Source: an uncultured Muribaculaceae bacterium (GTDB lineage Bacteria; Bacteroidota; Bacteroidia; Bacteroidales; Muribaculaceae). From it: a stretch of 64,000 bases of DNA. Both the position numbers and the translations under genes were made by a program. Location: positions 174,488 through 238,487 of the forward strand of contig CALUMG010000002.1 in assembly GCA_944321705.1 (NCBI GenBank), given 5' to 3'. The notes below the pieces were generated by a model. It was given only the letters and a program-made list of their open reading frames with translations, was not told the DNA's origin and made no database searches. Positions 1 through 8,550 of the stretch are shown piece by piece (within the stretch, counting starts at the first letter, position 1; each line of letters begins with the position of its first letter).

Positions 1-32
1 CCGGAACAATTTCAACAGGAATACTTTTTTAA
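1..32 (+). CDS. Possible C-terminal tail of an upstream outer-membrane protein (partial)
   Basis: The frame starting at base 3 reads GTISTGILF and then stops at TAA (30-32). A final strand of alternating polar and hydrophobic residues ending in Phe is typical of outer-membrane beta-barrels such as TonB receptors, and a TonB receptor here would fit the downstream transport cluster. Nine residues are too few to be sure, and the other two frames are also open for part of this stretch. Confidence 0.3.
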   Translation, partial: GTISTGILF

Positions 33-59
33 TGAATATCATTTAATTATTAAATCATT

Positions 60-629
60 ATGAACAAATTATTATTACCGATTATCGCAATCATTGCCAT
101 GATAGGCATGTCTTGCAACAATTCAAGCTCAACAAGCAACAACGACTCTGCAACAACCAATTCAACCAACGTGTTGACAATCGACCAACTTCTCACCGAT
201 GCCGATTCTTTGCAAGGGACCGACGTGGTAATAGAAGGCGTGTGCACTCACACTTGCCAGCATGGTGCAACCAAAATTTTCCTTATGGGCTCGGATGACA
301 CTAAAATCATCCGTATCGAAGCCGGCCAACTTGGGTCATTTGATACCAAATGCGTCAATTCCATTGTGAAAGTTTGGGGAAAACTTGTGGAACAACGAAT
401 CGACGAAGCCTACTTGCAAAAATGGGAGAGCCAAGCTGCCGAAGCCGGAACAAGTCATGCCGAAGCCGGTTGCGATACCGAAAAGAAGGCTCGCGGCGAA
501 ACCGCCTCAACAACTGCCGACCGCATTGCATCATTCAGAGAAAAAATTGCGGCTCAAAAAGAGAAAACCGGCAAAGATTACCTTTCTTTCTATTATGTAG
601 AAGCAACAAAATATGAAATTGAACAATAA
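60..629 (+). CDS. Putative lipoprotein with OB-like core and CTHTCQHG motif
   Basis: A 189-residue protein with a short lysine-poor signal peptide and a lipobox ending in Cys near residue 19 (MIGMSC), so it is probably lipid-anchored in the periplasm or outer membrane. After a Ser/Asn/Thr-rich linker, residues about 40-120 have the strand pattern of a small OB-like barrel (DVVIEGVC ... KIFLMG ... SIVKVWGKL). The CTHTCQHG stretch in the core could bind metal or heme, or form a disulfide; this is inference. The C-terminal third is charged and probably helical. The next gene overlaps its stop by 17 bases, so the two are probably translated together. I do not recognise a named family. Confidence 0.75.
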   Translation: MNKLLLPIIAIIAMIGMSCNNSSSTSNNDSATTNSTNVLTIDQLLTDADSLQGTDVVIEGVCTHTCQHGATKIFLMGSDDTKIIRIEAGQLGSFDTKCVNSIVKVWGKLVEQRIDEAYLQKWESQAAEAGTSHAEAGCDTEKKARGETASTTADRIASFREKIAAQKEKTGKDYLSFYYVEATKYEIEQ

Positions 630-1209
630 CTCAAGTTACAAAGCAGGCGGCATGGCCCGTTTCAGAAAGGCCTGTCGCCTGCTTCATCGCGATTTGTCTT
701 TTTTCTTCGCAGGAATGGTCTTAATTTATGCGTTGTCGGGAATTTTCATGAATCACCGCAACAGCATAAACCCGAATGTAACCATCTCGCGCGAAAACAT
801 GGTAATAGACAAAAAACTTCTGAAAAGCAAGGACAATATGACATCCGATGACGTCAAAGCCATGCTTGCGCCGCTGGATGAAACAAAAAACTTCACACAG
901 TTTTATTTCCCGGAAGCATCGACAATGAAAGTTTTCTTAAAGGGAGGTTCAAGCCTGGTCGTAGACATTAATTCGGGTGAGGCAGTTTACGAAAAAGTGA
1001 GAGAACGGTTCATCATTGCCGACATGGTGAAATTACATTTCAATCCGGGACGATGGTGGACATGGTTTGCCGATGCTTTTGCCGTGTGCCTCATAATCAT
1101 CACTTTGACCGGTCTGTTCATGTTGAAAGGCCGCACAGGCTTGATGGGGCGCGGAGGCATTGAACTCGTCATAGGCATTTTGATTCCCATTATCTTTTTA
1201 TTGATGTAA
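613..1209 (+). CDS. PepSY-associated transmembrane protein
   Basis: A 198-residue inner-membrane protein. It has a helix at about residues 28-47 (FFFAGMVLIYALSGIFMNHR), a periplasmic PepSY-like portion at 55-135, the conserved LHFNPGRWWTWFADAF element, and two C-terminal helices. PepSY-TM proteins commonly accompany iron or siderophore TonB systems and are thought to act in periplasmic reduction or electron transfer. The chosen ATG overlaps the previous gene by 17 bases; an in-frame ATG at 652 (MARFRKACRLLHRD) would remove the overlap and is also plausible. The protein is shorter than full PepSY reductases (about 400-500 residues), so it is the minimal form. Confidence 0.8.
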   Translation: MKLNNNSSYKAGGMARFRKACRLLHRDLSFFFAGMVLIYALSGIFMNHRNSINPNVTISRENMVIDKKLLKSKDNMTSDDVKAMLAPLDETKNFTQFYFPEASTMKVFLKGGSSLVVDINSGEAVYEKVRERFIIADMVKLHFNPGRWWTWFADAFAVCLIIITLTGLFMLKGRTGLMGRGGIELVIGILIPIIFLLM

Positions 1210-1225
1210 CTTTAAACTTCTCATT

Positions 1226-2113
1226 ATGACACCAATAATAGAATGCGTGAACCTTACCCACTATTACGGTAAAAGACTCATATATGAAAATTTGAGCTTC
1301 AATGTGCCCGAAGGCCGCATACTTGGTCTTCTTGGGAAAAACGGGACAGGGAAAACGACAACGATAAATATACTCAGCGGATATCTGAAACCACATTCGG
1401 GTGAATGCCGCATATTCGGTAGCGACATTTTTTCAATGCCACCGACAATGCGTCGCGACATAGGATTGCTGCTCGAAGGGCATGTGCAATATCAGTTCAT
1501 GAACATAAATCAAATTGAAAAGTTCTATTCGGCATTCTTCCCGGGACAATGGTGCCGTGATGCCTATTACGGACTGATGGAAAAACTCAAAGTTTCTCCA
1601 AGGCAAATGATTTCACGCATGTCTAATGGACAACGTTCCCAAGTGGCTCTCGGTCTCATTTTGGCTCAAAATCCGAAATTACTGATTCTTGACGACTTTT
1701 CTCTCGGCCTTGACCCCGGTTATCGCAGGCTTTTCGTGGAATATTTACGCGAATATGCAACTGCCGGCAACAAAACAGTGTTTCTCACTTCTCACATCAT
1801 TCAAGACATGGAACGCCTCATCGACGATTGCATAATTATGGACTATGGCAAGATTCTAATCCAGATGCCGGTAAAGGAATTGCTCAATGGCATAAGAAGA
1901 TATACTTGCAACATAGCCGAAGGATATGAGCCTGAATTAGGAGATAAATTCTATCATCCGGGAGTAATCGGCAATCGAATGGAAACTTATTCTTTCCTTG
2001 AATTGAACGAGGTAGAAACCGAATTAAAGAAAAGAAACGTGCCATACTCGACATTGAAAGCTGAAAAAATAGGGCTCGAAGATGCCTTCATAGGATTAAC
2101 AGGTAAATATTGA
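1226..2113 (+). CDS. ABC transporter ATP-binding protein with atypical motifs
   Basis: A 295-residue ATPase that should power the membrane protein encoded 6 bases downstream. Walker A is GKNGTGKT at residues 37-44 and the H-loop His is near 190 (LTSHII). Two motifs depart from the norm. The signature is MSNGQ (132-136) where LSGGQ is usual. Walker B is LLILDD, so the catalytic Glu position (about 157) is Asp, although the D-loop (LGLD) is intact. Asp there usually slows hydrolysis, but whether this enzyme is slow is not known. The last 80 residues form a regulatory-type extension as in ABC-2 exporters. It belongs to the 60-3836 cluster. Confidence 0.88.
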   Translation: MTPIIECVNLTHYYGKRLIYENLSFNVPEGRILGLLGKNGTGKTTTINILSGYLKPHSGECRIFGSDIFSMPPTMRRDIGLLLEGHVQYQFMNINQIEKFYSAFFPGQWCRDAYYGLMEKLKVSPRQMISRMSNGQRSQVALGLILAQNPKLLILDDFSLGLDPGYRRLFVEYLREYATAGNKTVFLTSHIIQDMERLIDDCIIMDYGKILIQMPVKELLNGIRRYTCNIAEGYEPELGDKFYHPGVIGNRMETYSFLELNEVETELKKRNVPYSTLKAEKIGLEDAFIGLTGKY

Positions 2114-2119
2114 CAATCT

Positions 2120-2791
2120 ATGATTAAAGCTATATTTTTTAAAGAATGGATTAAAACTCGCTGGTGTTTTTTTATAGCCTTGGTTGTTACCACCGGCATG
2201 GCAGGATATTCCATCCTGAAAATTAACAAACTCGTGTCGCTTAAAGGAGCCGGACATCTATGGGAAGTAGCTGTGACTCGCGATGCCTTGTTCATCGACA
2301 TGCTTGAATATGTGCCTTTGATTGTGGGTATAGTGCTGGCTGTCGTGCAATTTGCCCCGGAAATGCAACGCAAATGCCTTAAGCTTACATTGCACCTGCC
2401 TTGTTCGCAAAAGCGCATGATATTCTCCATGCTGGCAGCCGGATTGACATTGCTGCTGACATGCTTCATCGTCAATTTTGGCGTATTGTATGCATGTTTA
2501 CCTGCAATTTTCCCTTCGCAATTAGTGTGGCGGTTCACTTTGTCGGCATTCCCGTGGTACTTGGCCGGCGTGGCATCCTACTTGATGGCTTCTTGGATAA
2601 TACTCGAGCCGACATGGAAAATGAGAATCGTAGACATCACAATATCCATATTCGTCATAAGCATATATTTCCTTGCTCCTGCACCCGAGGCCTATAATTC
2701 GTTTTTGCCGTATCTCACGATATACACTTTCATGCTTATCGTGCTGTCTTGGATATCAGTTTCAAGATTTAAGTCGGGCAAGCAAGACTAA
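2120..2791 (+). CDS. ABC-2-type membrane permease
   Basis: A 223-residue, very hydrophobic protein with about six predicted membrane helices (for example residues 16-33, 66-84, 106-130, 135-160, 170-188 and 197-214). It starts 6 bases after the ATPase gene and is the obvious membrane partner. The size and helix count fit a short ABC-2 permease. No substrate can be read from the sequence. The context (lipoprotein, PepSY protein, DUF4857-like protein) suggests a metal-related or envelope role. Confidence 0.8.
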   Translation: MIKAIFFKEWIKTRWCFFIALVVTTGMAGYSILKINKLVSLKGAGHLWEVAVTRDALFIDMLEYVPLIVGIVLAVVQFAPEMQRKCLKLTLHLPCSQKRMIFSMLAAGLTLLLTCFIVNFGVLYACLPAIFPSQLVWRFTLSAFPWYLAGVASYLMASWIILEPTWKMRIVDITISIFVISIYFLAPAPEAYNSFLPYLTIYTFMLIVLSWISVSRFKSGKQD

Positions 2792-2813
2792 TCAATAAAT
2801 CTCCCTAAAATAT

Positions 2814-3836
2814 ATGAAGAATTTCAGCAAAATAATACTCGCAATCACAATTGCCGCCATTGCTGCATGGCTTCTTCCTTGGTGTTACGCATTCGTCACA
2901 GCCAAAGCTTATTCATCGCCATTTGTATTATACAGCTCTCTTCACGGTGATTTCATAATAACGCAACGCGACAATGTCGTCTCCCGGCATGACACGAATG
3001 GCAATGAATTTGACGAAAACGAAGTGGACAGCTTGTTGCCGACTATGTACATGCGGCAACTTGTCGCCGATGGTCGTTTCCCCGACAGCATTCTCGGCAA
3101 GCATGTGGAACCGCAACAGATACAAATGACAAACTTCAATTTTCGCTCGACTCCGCGCGATGTAAACTATGTCAACGCAGGCATTTATTTCCTGTTTGAA
3201 TCCATGCCAAAGCGCGTGGACCTCGAAATGCCCGATGATGCATTCCGCTTCACCGACAATAGGATAGAATTCCTAAGCATGGCCGACAATTCCATAAACG
3301 AAGCCAAAAGCGACATGTTTACTCGCATGTTAAAGGAAAAAGGATTTACTTTCCCTCCGCGTAAAATTGCCACAAATCCCGACCCTCGCAAGGAATACGA
3401 CAATGGCGCGTTGCTCATCGACGCTTCAGGACAATTGTTCAACTTGAAATGCACCGCAGGCCGTCCTTATGTAAAACAAATCCCCTTGCCCGACGGAATT
3501 ATTCCTTGTGAGGCATACGTTACTGAATTCAGGAACAGAGCATACCTCGGATTCTTTTCAGCGACCGATAAAAGTTTCTATGTCATAATGAGCGACGGAA
3601 GCATAAAGAAAACCGGAATAAAAACATTTGACCCAAAGACCGAATCGGCAATGATTATAGGGAACATGTTTGACTGGACGGTAAAAATAACAAGAACCGA
3701 TGCCGATGAATACTATGCCTTGCGAGCCGATGATTTCTCTCTGATAAAAGAACTCAAAATAAACCGCCCGTCAAGCTATGTTCCAGGATTAAGTTTCACA
3801 TCTCCGCTAAATAAATATGTAATTCCACATTTCTAA
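2814..3836 (+). CDS. DUF4857-like membrane-anchored protein
   Basis: A 340-residue protein with one N-terminal membrane helix (about residues 6-28) followed by a large extracytoplasmic domain of mostly short strands, reminiscent of a beta-propeller (repeats such as GALLIDASGQLFNLK and KSFYVIMSDGSIKKTG). From memory it matches the Bacteroidetes family DUF4857, usually found beside this kind of ABC transporter; no search was done. It is the last gene of the cluster, 22 bases after the permease and 28 bases before a strong terminator. Function unknown; it may sense or handle the transported compound. Confidence 0.65.
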   Translation: MKNFSKIILAITIAAIAAWLLPWCYAFVTAKAYSSPFVLYSSLHGDFIITQRDNVVSRHDTNGNEFDENEVDSLLPTMYMRQLVADGRFPDSILGKHVEPQQIQMTNFNFRSTPRDVNYVNAGIYFLFESMPKRVDLEMPDDAFRFTDNRIEFLSMADNSINEAKSDMFTRMLKEKGFTFPPRKIATNPDPRKEYDNGALLIDASGQLFNLKCTAGRPYVKQIPLPDGIIPCEAYVTEFRNRAYLGFFSATDKSFYVIMSDGSIKKTGIKTFDPKTESAMIIGNMFDWTVKITRTDADEYYALRADDFSLIKELKINRPSSYVPGLSFTSPLNKYVIPHF

Positions 3837-3864
3837 GCATCCACGCATATTAATGCCAACCAAT

Positions 3865-3900
3865 GAGGGACAACCATCGCAGGCTTGTCCCTCGTTTTTT
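3865..3900 (+). terminator. Rho-independent terminator of the ABC/PepSY cluster
   Basis: GAGGGACAA (3865-3873) pairs perfectly with TTGTCCCTC (3885-3893) and is followed by GTTTTTT. It lies 28 bases after the stop at 3836. Confidence 0.9.
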
Positions 3901-4031
3901 ATCCCGTCGGCACAAAGTTCATTTGTGTTGAATATTTATGCACTTTCACGCTCTTTTTCACAAATTGCATCATAAGGATTACCAATATCTTACATATATT
4001 GTGCAAAAAGCAAAAAAAGCATCCATTTTTC

Positions 4032-4062
4032 TTGTGCATGATAAACTTTTATAGTACTTTCG
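4032..4062 (+). promoter_or_regulatory. Probable promoter of transketolase
   Basis: TTG at 4032-4034, 20 bases, then TACTTTCG at 4055-4062. This is one mismatch from the Bacteroidetes TAnnTTTG box and lies 37 bases before the ATG. Confidence 0.6.
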
Positions 4063-4098
4063 TTGCTATTAAACGATAAAACCTTATAAAAATTTAAT

Positions 4099-6135
4099 AT
4101 GGCAAGCAATATATTGGATAAGGCGGCTGACAACATCCGCATCTTAACTGCAGCAATGGTTGAAAAAGCTAAATCAGGACATCCGGGCGGAGCAATGGGT
4201 GGTGCTGATTTTATCAACGTGCTTTATTCAAAATATTTAATAACCGACTTGGAAGACAGGTCTTGGTTTTCTCGCGACAGATTCTTCCTTGATCCGGGAC
4301 ACATGTCTCCGATGCTTTACAGTGTATTGACCTTGATGGGTTATTACAGCATCGAGGACTTGAAGCAATTCCGCCAATGGGGAAGCGTAACTCCCGGACA
4401 CCCTGAGTTGAATCCCGAGCGCGGCATTGAAAACACATCAGGCCCCCTTGGATTGGGTCATGTAATGGCCGTGGGATGTGCTTTGGCCGAGCGATTCATC
4501 GTTGAAAGATTCGGAGAAGTGTGGGCTCACAAGACTTATGCATTCATCTCCGACGGGGGCATTCAAGAAGAAGTGTCTCAAGGTGCAGGACGCATTGCCG
4601 GATACTTGGGATTGAGCAACCTCATCATGTTCTTCGACAGTAACAAAGTACAATTGTCGACCGACTGCAACGAGGTGTCAACCGAAGACACGGCAGCAAA
4701 ATATCGTGCATGGAACTGGAACGTGATAGAGGTCGATGGTTCTGACTGCAAGCAAATGTCGGAAGCCCTTGAAAACGCAATTGCCGAAAAAGAACGTCCC
4801 ACGCTCATCATCGGCAACACAATAATGGGTAAAGGATGCGTAGATGCCGATGGAAACAACTTTGAAGGCAAATACAGCACTCACGGTTGCCCGTTGAGCA
4901 AGTCGGGAGCAAGCTATGAAAAAACAATCCAGAACCTTGGTGGAAACATTGAAAATCCTTGGGTAATATGGGACGATGTGGCCAAGCTTTATGAAGAACG
5001 CAAGATGCAACTAAAAGCCATAGTTGCCGAAAGGAAAAAAGCCCAAGAGGAATGGAAACAAGCTAATCCCGAATTGTGGAATACGTTAAAAGGATACATC
5101 GAAGGCCGTGTGCCCGAAATCGACTATGCCGCTATTCCTCATAAGCCAAATGTAGCCACCCGCACTGCTTCGGCCGACATCATGGCCGTATTAGGTGAAA
5201 AAGTGGGCAACATGATAATGTCGTCTGCCGACTTGGCAAACAGCGACAAGACAGAAGCATTCATGAAGAAAGTCGGAGCTTTCACTCCCGAAAACTTCAA
5301 AGCTGGATTCTTACATGCCGGTGTTGCCGAACTGACAATGGCAGCCATAATGAATGGCATCGTGCTACATGGAGGCATGTTTGCCGGATGTGGAACATTC
5401 TTTGTATTCTCCGACTACATGAAACCTGCCATACGAATGTCGGCATTAATGAAATTGCCTGTCAAATTCATTTGGACTCACGATTCATTCAGAGTTGGAG
5501 AAGACGGACCTACACACGAACCTGTTGAACAAGAAGCCCAAATAAGATTGCTTGAGGAAATCAAGAATCCTACCGGTGAAAACAGCATGCTCGTATTGCG
5601 CCCTGCCGACAGTGCAGAAACTACCGTTGCATGGAAAATGGCAATGGAAAATACAAAAACACCGACAGGACTTATACTCACTCGCCAAGATGTGAAAGAC
5701 ATTCCATCTCAATCGGGCGACAGATATGCCGATGCTCAAATGGTTCAAAAAGGTGGTTATGTAATATATAAAGATGAAAATCCGCAAATAGTGTTGGTCG
5801 GAAACGGTTCTGACGTATCAACTCTGTATGATGCAGCTCAAATCCTTAAAAAGGATAACGACATAAGAGTCATGATCGCATCCGTTCCTTCTACCGGATT
5901 GTTCAACTGCCAAAGCGAGGAATACCGCAACAGCGTCATTCCTCCGCAATTGCCGCAATTCGGGCTCACTTCCGGTCTATCCTCCGCGTTACGCAGCGTG
6001 GTACACGGAGCCAAGAGCAAAATATATGGATTTGACCGATTCGGAGCATCTGCTCCTTATAAAGTTTTGGAAGAAAAATTCGGATTCACACCCGAAAATA
6101 TCGCACAAAAAATATGCGATTTTATGAAATCCTAA
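4099..6135 (+). CDS. tkt: Transketolase
   Basis: A 678-residue enzyme of the pentose phosphate pathway. It uses thiamine diphosphate to move two-carbon units between sugar phosphates in the cytosol. Features seen: KSGHPGGAMGGADF near the N terminus; a thiamine diphosphate/metal segment in the form ISDGGIQEE; and, in the C-terminal half, the THDSFRVGEDGPTHEPVEQ segment (about 457-475) with catalytic and substrate residues, followed by RPAD. Length and domain order match full-size transketolases. It has its own promoter and stands alone between two transcription units. Confidence 0.97.
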   Translation: MASNILDKAADNIRILTAAMVEKAKSGHPGGAMGGADFINVLYSKYLITDLEDRSWFSRDRFFLDPGHMSPMLYSVLTLMGYYSIEDLKQFRQWGSVTPGHPELNPERGIENTSGPLGLGHVMAVGCALAERFIVERFGEVWAHKTYAFISDGGIQEEVSQGAGRIAGYLGLSNLIMFFDSNKVQLSTDCNEVSTEDTAAKYRAWNWNVIEVDGSDCKQMSEALENAIAEKERPTLIIGNTIMGKGCVDADGNNFEGKYSTHGCPLSKSGASYEKTIQNLGGNIENPWVIWDDVAKLYEERKMQLKAIVAERKKAQEEWKQANPELWNTLKGYIEGRVPEIDYAAIPHKPNVATRTASADIMAVLGEKVGNMIMSSADLANSDKTEAFMKKVGAFTPENFKAGFLHAGVAELTMAAIMNGIVLHGGMFAGCGTFFVFSDYMKPAIRMSALMKLPVKFIWTHDSFRVGEDGPTHEPVEQEAQIRLLEEIKNPTGENSMLVLRPADSAETTVAWKMAMENTKTPTGLILTRQDVKDIPSQSGDRYADAQMVQKGGYVIYKDENPQIVLVGNGSDVSTLYDAAQILKKDNDIRVMIASVPSTGLFNCQSEEYRNSVIPPQLPQFGLTSGLSSALRSVVHGAKSKIYGFDRFGASAPYKVLEEKFGFTPENIAQKICDFMKS

Positions 6136-6163
6136 AATTTTATAATATTATTTACGCAGATTA

Positions 6164-6195
6164 TTTGCTTATTATATAAAAAAGTAGTTTTTTTG
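6164..6195 (+). promoter_or_regulatory. Possible promoter of the OmpA-family gene
   Basis: TTTG at 6164-6167 and a TAGTTTTTTTG stretch at 6185-6195. The second box is stretched relative to TAnnTTTG. An AAGGAA ribosome-binding-like site lies just before the ATG at 6261. Confidence 0.35.
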
Positions 6196-6260
6196 CTTTA
6201 AAATAGTAAATGAATAAATTGTAAAAATTATTGTAATTGGAATATTAACACAAGGAAACT

Positions 6261-7466
6261 ATGAAAAAGTTTACATTAATTGCATTGCTATGCACGCTGT
6301 TCATAGGTGCCGACTTGAAGGCTCAAGAAGTCACCTATGTTGAAGATCCTACTCAAGGATACTTAATGAACAGATTCAAGGACAACTGGTTCATCAGCGG
6401 CGAAATCGGTGGTGGAGTCTTAATGAGTAACTACGACACAAATCTTGGTTTTGGCAAGCGCATTATGCCATCATTCAACATTTCGGTAGGTAAATGGTTC
6501 TCTCCTATCATCGGATTAAGGATAAGTGCCGACTTCCGCAAGCAAAAAGGTATGACTTATGACGGAATAGGAATACATCCCATCACTCCGAATGACGGAG
6601 CTGAAGACGGCTACCTCGTTAACCGTCAATGGTTCATTGGCCCGTCAGCCGATGTATTGATTAACGTTACCAACTGGTGGTGCGGATACAAGCCGGGACG
6701 CGTTTACAACGCTATCCTCTATGCAGGATTTGCAGGACATGCTGCAATGACTCAAAAGAATGTTAATAACGAAGCTCAATGGGATTACATCGGCGCATCG
6801 TTCGGTGCTCGCGGAGGTTTCTTGAACACATTCTCTGTTTCAAAGCACATCGACATCTTGCTCGACCTTCGTCTTGACTTGGATCAATGCCCTTGGATTG
6901 ACGATACTCGCGCATTCAACGTCTACGGTTCTTTGATGGCCGGTGTTGCCTACAAGTTCAACAAGACCGACTGGAACGCTCCGACTGTTCCTGTATGTCC
7001 TGAATACAAATACACCGATGCCGAAGGCGATGCCCTCGTAGCACGCTTGCAAGCTGCCGACGCAAAGATTGCTTCGCTCGAACAACAATTGCGCGACTGC
7101 ATGAACAAGCCGGCTCCTGCTCCTGTACAAGAAGTTGAAGAAGCTCCTATTGCTACAATCTACTTCCCTATCGGCAGCTCTCGAGTTCAAGGCGTACAAA
7201 CTAAAGTCGTTGCCGCTGTTGCCAACGCAATGAAGGATTCTGACGACAGTTATGTAGTTACAGGTTGGGCCGACAATTATACCGGTTCGGCTGCTCGCAA
7301 CGAACAATTGCGCAACCAACGTGCCGAAAACGTCGTTAAATTGCTCGTTAAGAACGGTGTTGACAGCGACCGTCTCGAAACAGTTGCAGGAAGCGACAAC
7401 TTGACATCTTATGGTGCAGGCTCTGCCGATCTTGACCGCGCTGCTACAATCGAAATCAAGAAATAA
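6261..7466 (+). CDS. OmpA-family outer-membrane protein
   Basis: A 401-residue protein with a signal peptide (cleavage after LKAQ, about residue 22). Residues about 30-235 form an 8-stranded-type barrel rich in Gly and aromatics. A short coiled-coil linker (AADAKIASLEQQLRDC) and a PAPAPVQ hinge follow, then a C-terminal OmpA domain (about 295-401) with the peptidoglycan-binding segment around VVTGWADNYTGSAARNEQLR. It probably anchors the outer membrane to the cell wall and, with a good ribosome-binding site and strong terminator, may be abundant. Confidence 0.92.
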   Translation: MKKFTLIALLCTLFIGADLKAQEVTYVEDPTQGYLMNRFKDNWFISGEIGGGVLMSNYDTNLGFGKRIMPSFNISVGKWFSPIIGLRISADFRKQKGMTYDGIGIHPITPNDGAEDGYLVNRQWFIGPSADVLINVTNWWCGYKPGRVYNAILYAGFAGHAAMTQKNVNNEAQWDYIGASFGARGGFLNTFSVSKHIDILLDLRLDLDQCPWIDDTRAFNVYGSLMAGVAYKFNKTDWNAPTVPVCPEYKYTDAEGDALVARLQAADAKIASLEQQLRDCMNKPAPAPVQEVEEAPIATIYFPIGSSRVQGVQTKVVAAVANAMKDSDDSYVVTGWADNYTGSAARNEQLRNQRAENVVKLLVKNGVDSDRLETVAGSDNLTSYGAGSADLDRAATIEIKK

Positions 7467-7502
7467 ACAAAAGAATAAATATTTCTTTAAACTACACCAC
7501 AA

Positions 7503-7543
7503 CAGAGGATGCATCTCATATTGAAATGCATCCTCTGCTTTTT
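7503..7543 (+). terminator. Terminator of the OmpA-family gene
   Basis: CAGAGGATGCAT (7503-7514) pairs with ATGCATCCTCTG (7526-7537), followed by CTTTTT. It ends transcription 36 bases after the stop. Confidence 0.9.
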
Positions 7544-7601
7544 ATCTTATTCTCGATAACGGAATTCACACAATTACATCAAGCTGGGTCAAGCCAACAT
7601 G

Positions 7602-7636
7602 AAAAAAGCCGACTAAACACTCATGCGTCAGTCGGC
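7602..7636 (-). terminator. Terminator of the LytTR regulator gene
   Basis: On the minus strand GCCGACT (from 7636) pairs with AGTCGGC (to 7608), followed by TTTTTT. It lies 70 bases past the regulator's stop. Confidence 0.8.
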
Positions 7637-7705
7637 ATTCCATATTATCACAATCCTGTTAAACTACCCGTGTTGAAAGCAATCGACACTCTCGGTATCT
7701 ATTCA

Positions 7706-8464
7706 TCAGATTTCTTGGAACATCTTCCTTAAATTGCGACTGTAAGTGCGTCCCACCGGCAATTCTTCACCATCAAAAGGAGGAAACAACCTACACTTGG
7801 ACACACCGACAATCAACAAATAACACAAATTTACTATGTAAGACTGATGTATCTGAACAAATTGAGTGCTATATCGCAAAATGTCATTGGCCGACGTGCC
7901 TCGCTTAAGCTGGATGAAACTGTGATCATTCAAAGCTACTTCCCACACTTTGCGATGCATACTGTAACGAAAATACCCGATGTCGGCCAGTCTCATGACT
8001 CGCAGATCATTAGTATAAGTAGTAGCAGTAAACACTTCCTTCTTTGACAAAATAGTGCTTGGCACCTTGAGTTCATGGCTATTGTTAACTAATTTTTCAT
8101 GACGGAATCTCCTTATCACTTTGTTCAATTCCAATTCACTTACAGGCTTTAAAAGATAATCCGACTCATTCTTATCAAACGCCTGACCGGCATAATCACG
8201 AAAATAACCCGTAAATACCACCACATACATATTCTTGTTTGTTTCATGGGCTACCTTCAGCAAATCCAAGCCATTGCCATCGGGCAACTCTATGTCAAGA
8301 AACAAGAAATCCGGCTCAAGTTCCATGATTTTGGTTTTGGCACTCCCATAAGAATATGCACTTCCGATAATTTCAAAATCGGGATAATCGGATAACATCT
8401 CACACAAGCTTTCTACCGACTTCACATCATCGTCGATAATCAATACTTTAGTCTTATTATTCAT
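7706..8464 (-). CDS. LytTR-family response regulator, orphan
   Basis: A 252-residue cytoplasmic regulator. The receiver domain (about 5-122) has the acidic patch DDD at 11-13, phosphoacceptor Asp57 (LFLDIELPDGNG), Thr in VVFTGY and the switch Lys in YLLKPV. A LytTR DNA-binding domain (about 150-250) contains the usual IGYFRY and FVQIHQSYIVNL elements. No histidine kinase is encoded nearby, although LytTR regulators usually sit next to a LytS/HK5-type kinase, so its partner must be elsewhere. It lies 86 bases downstream of the DUF4435 ATPase gene on the same strand; co-transcription is possible but nothing proves it. Confidence 0.9.
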   Translation of the reverse strand: MNNKTKVLIIDDDVKSVESLCEMLSDYPDFEIIGSAYSYGSAKTKIMELEPDFLFLDIELPDGNGLDLLKVAHETNKNMYVVVFTGYFRDYAGQAFDKNESDYLLKPVSELELNKVIRRFRHEKLVNNSHELKVPSTILSKKEVFTATTYTNDLRVMRLADIGYFRYSMHRKVWEVALNDHSFIQLKRGTSANDILRYSTQFVQIHQSYIVNLCYLLIVGVSKCRLFPPFDGEELPVGRTYSRNLRKMFQEI

Positions 8465-8550
8465 TTTCCTTTCGTAAATATTTATGTGAGCTTTTCTATC
8501 AAAATATCAAGCATTAAAATTTTCTCTTTCATAGAAAAGAGTCGAAATGT

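Noticed and set aside
6840..7514. 224-codon frame antisense to the OmpA gene
   Set aside because: Same reason; the sense gene has strong domain evidence.
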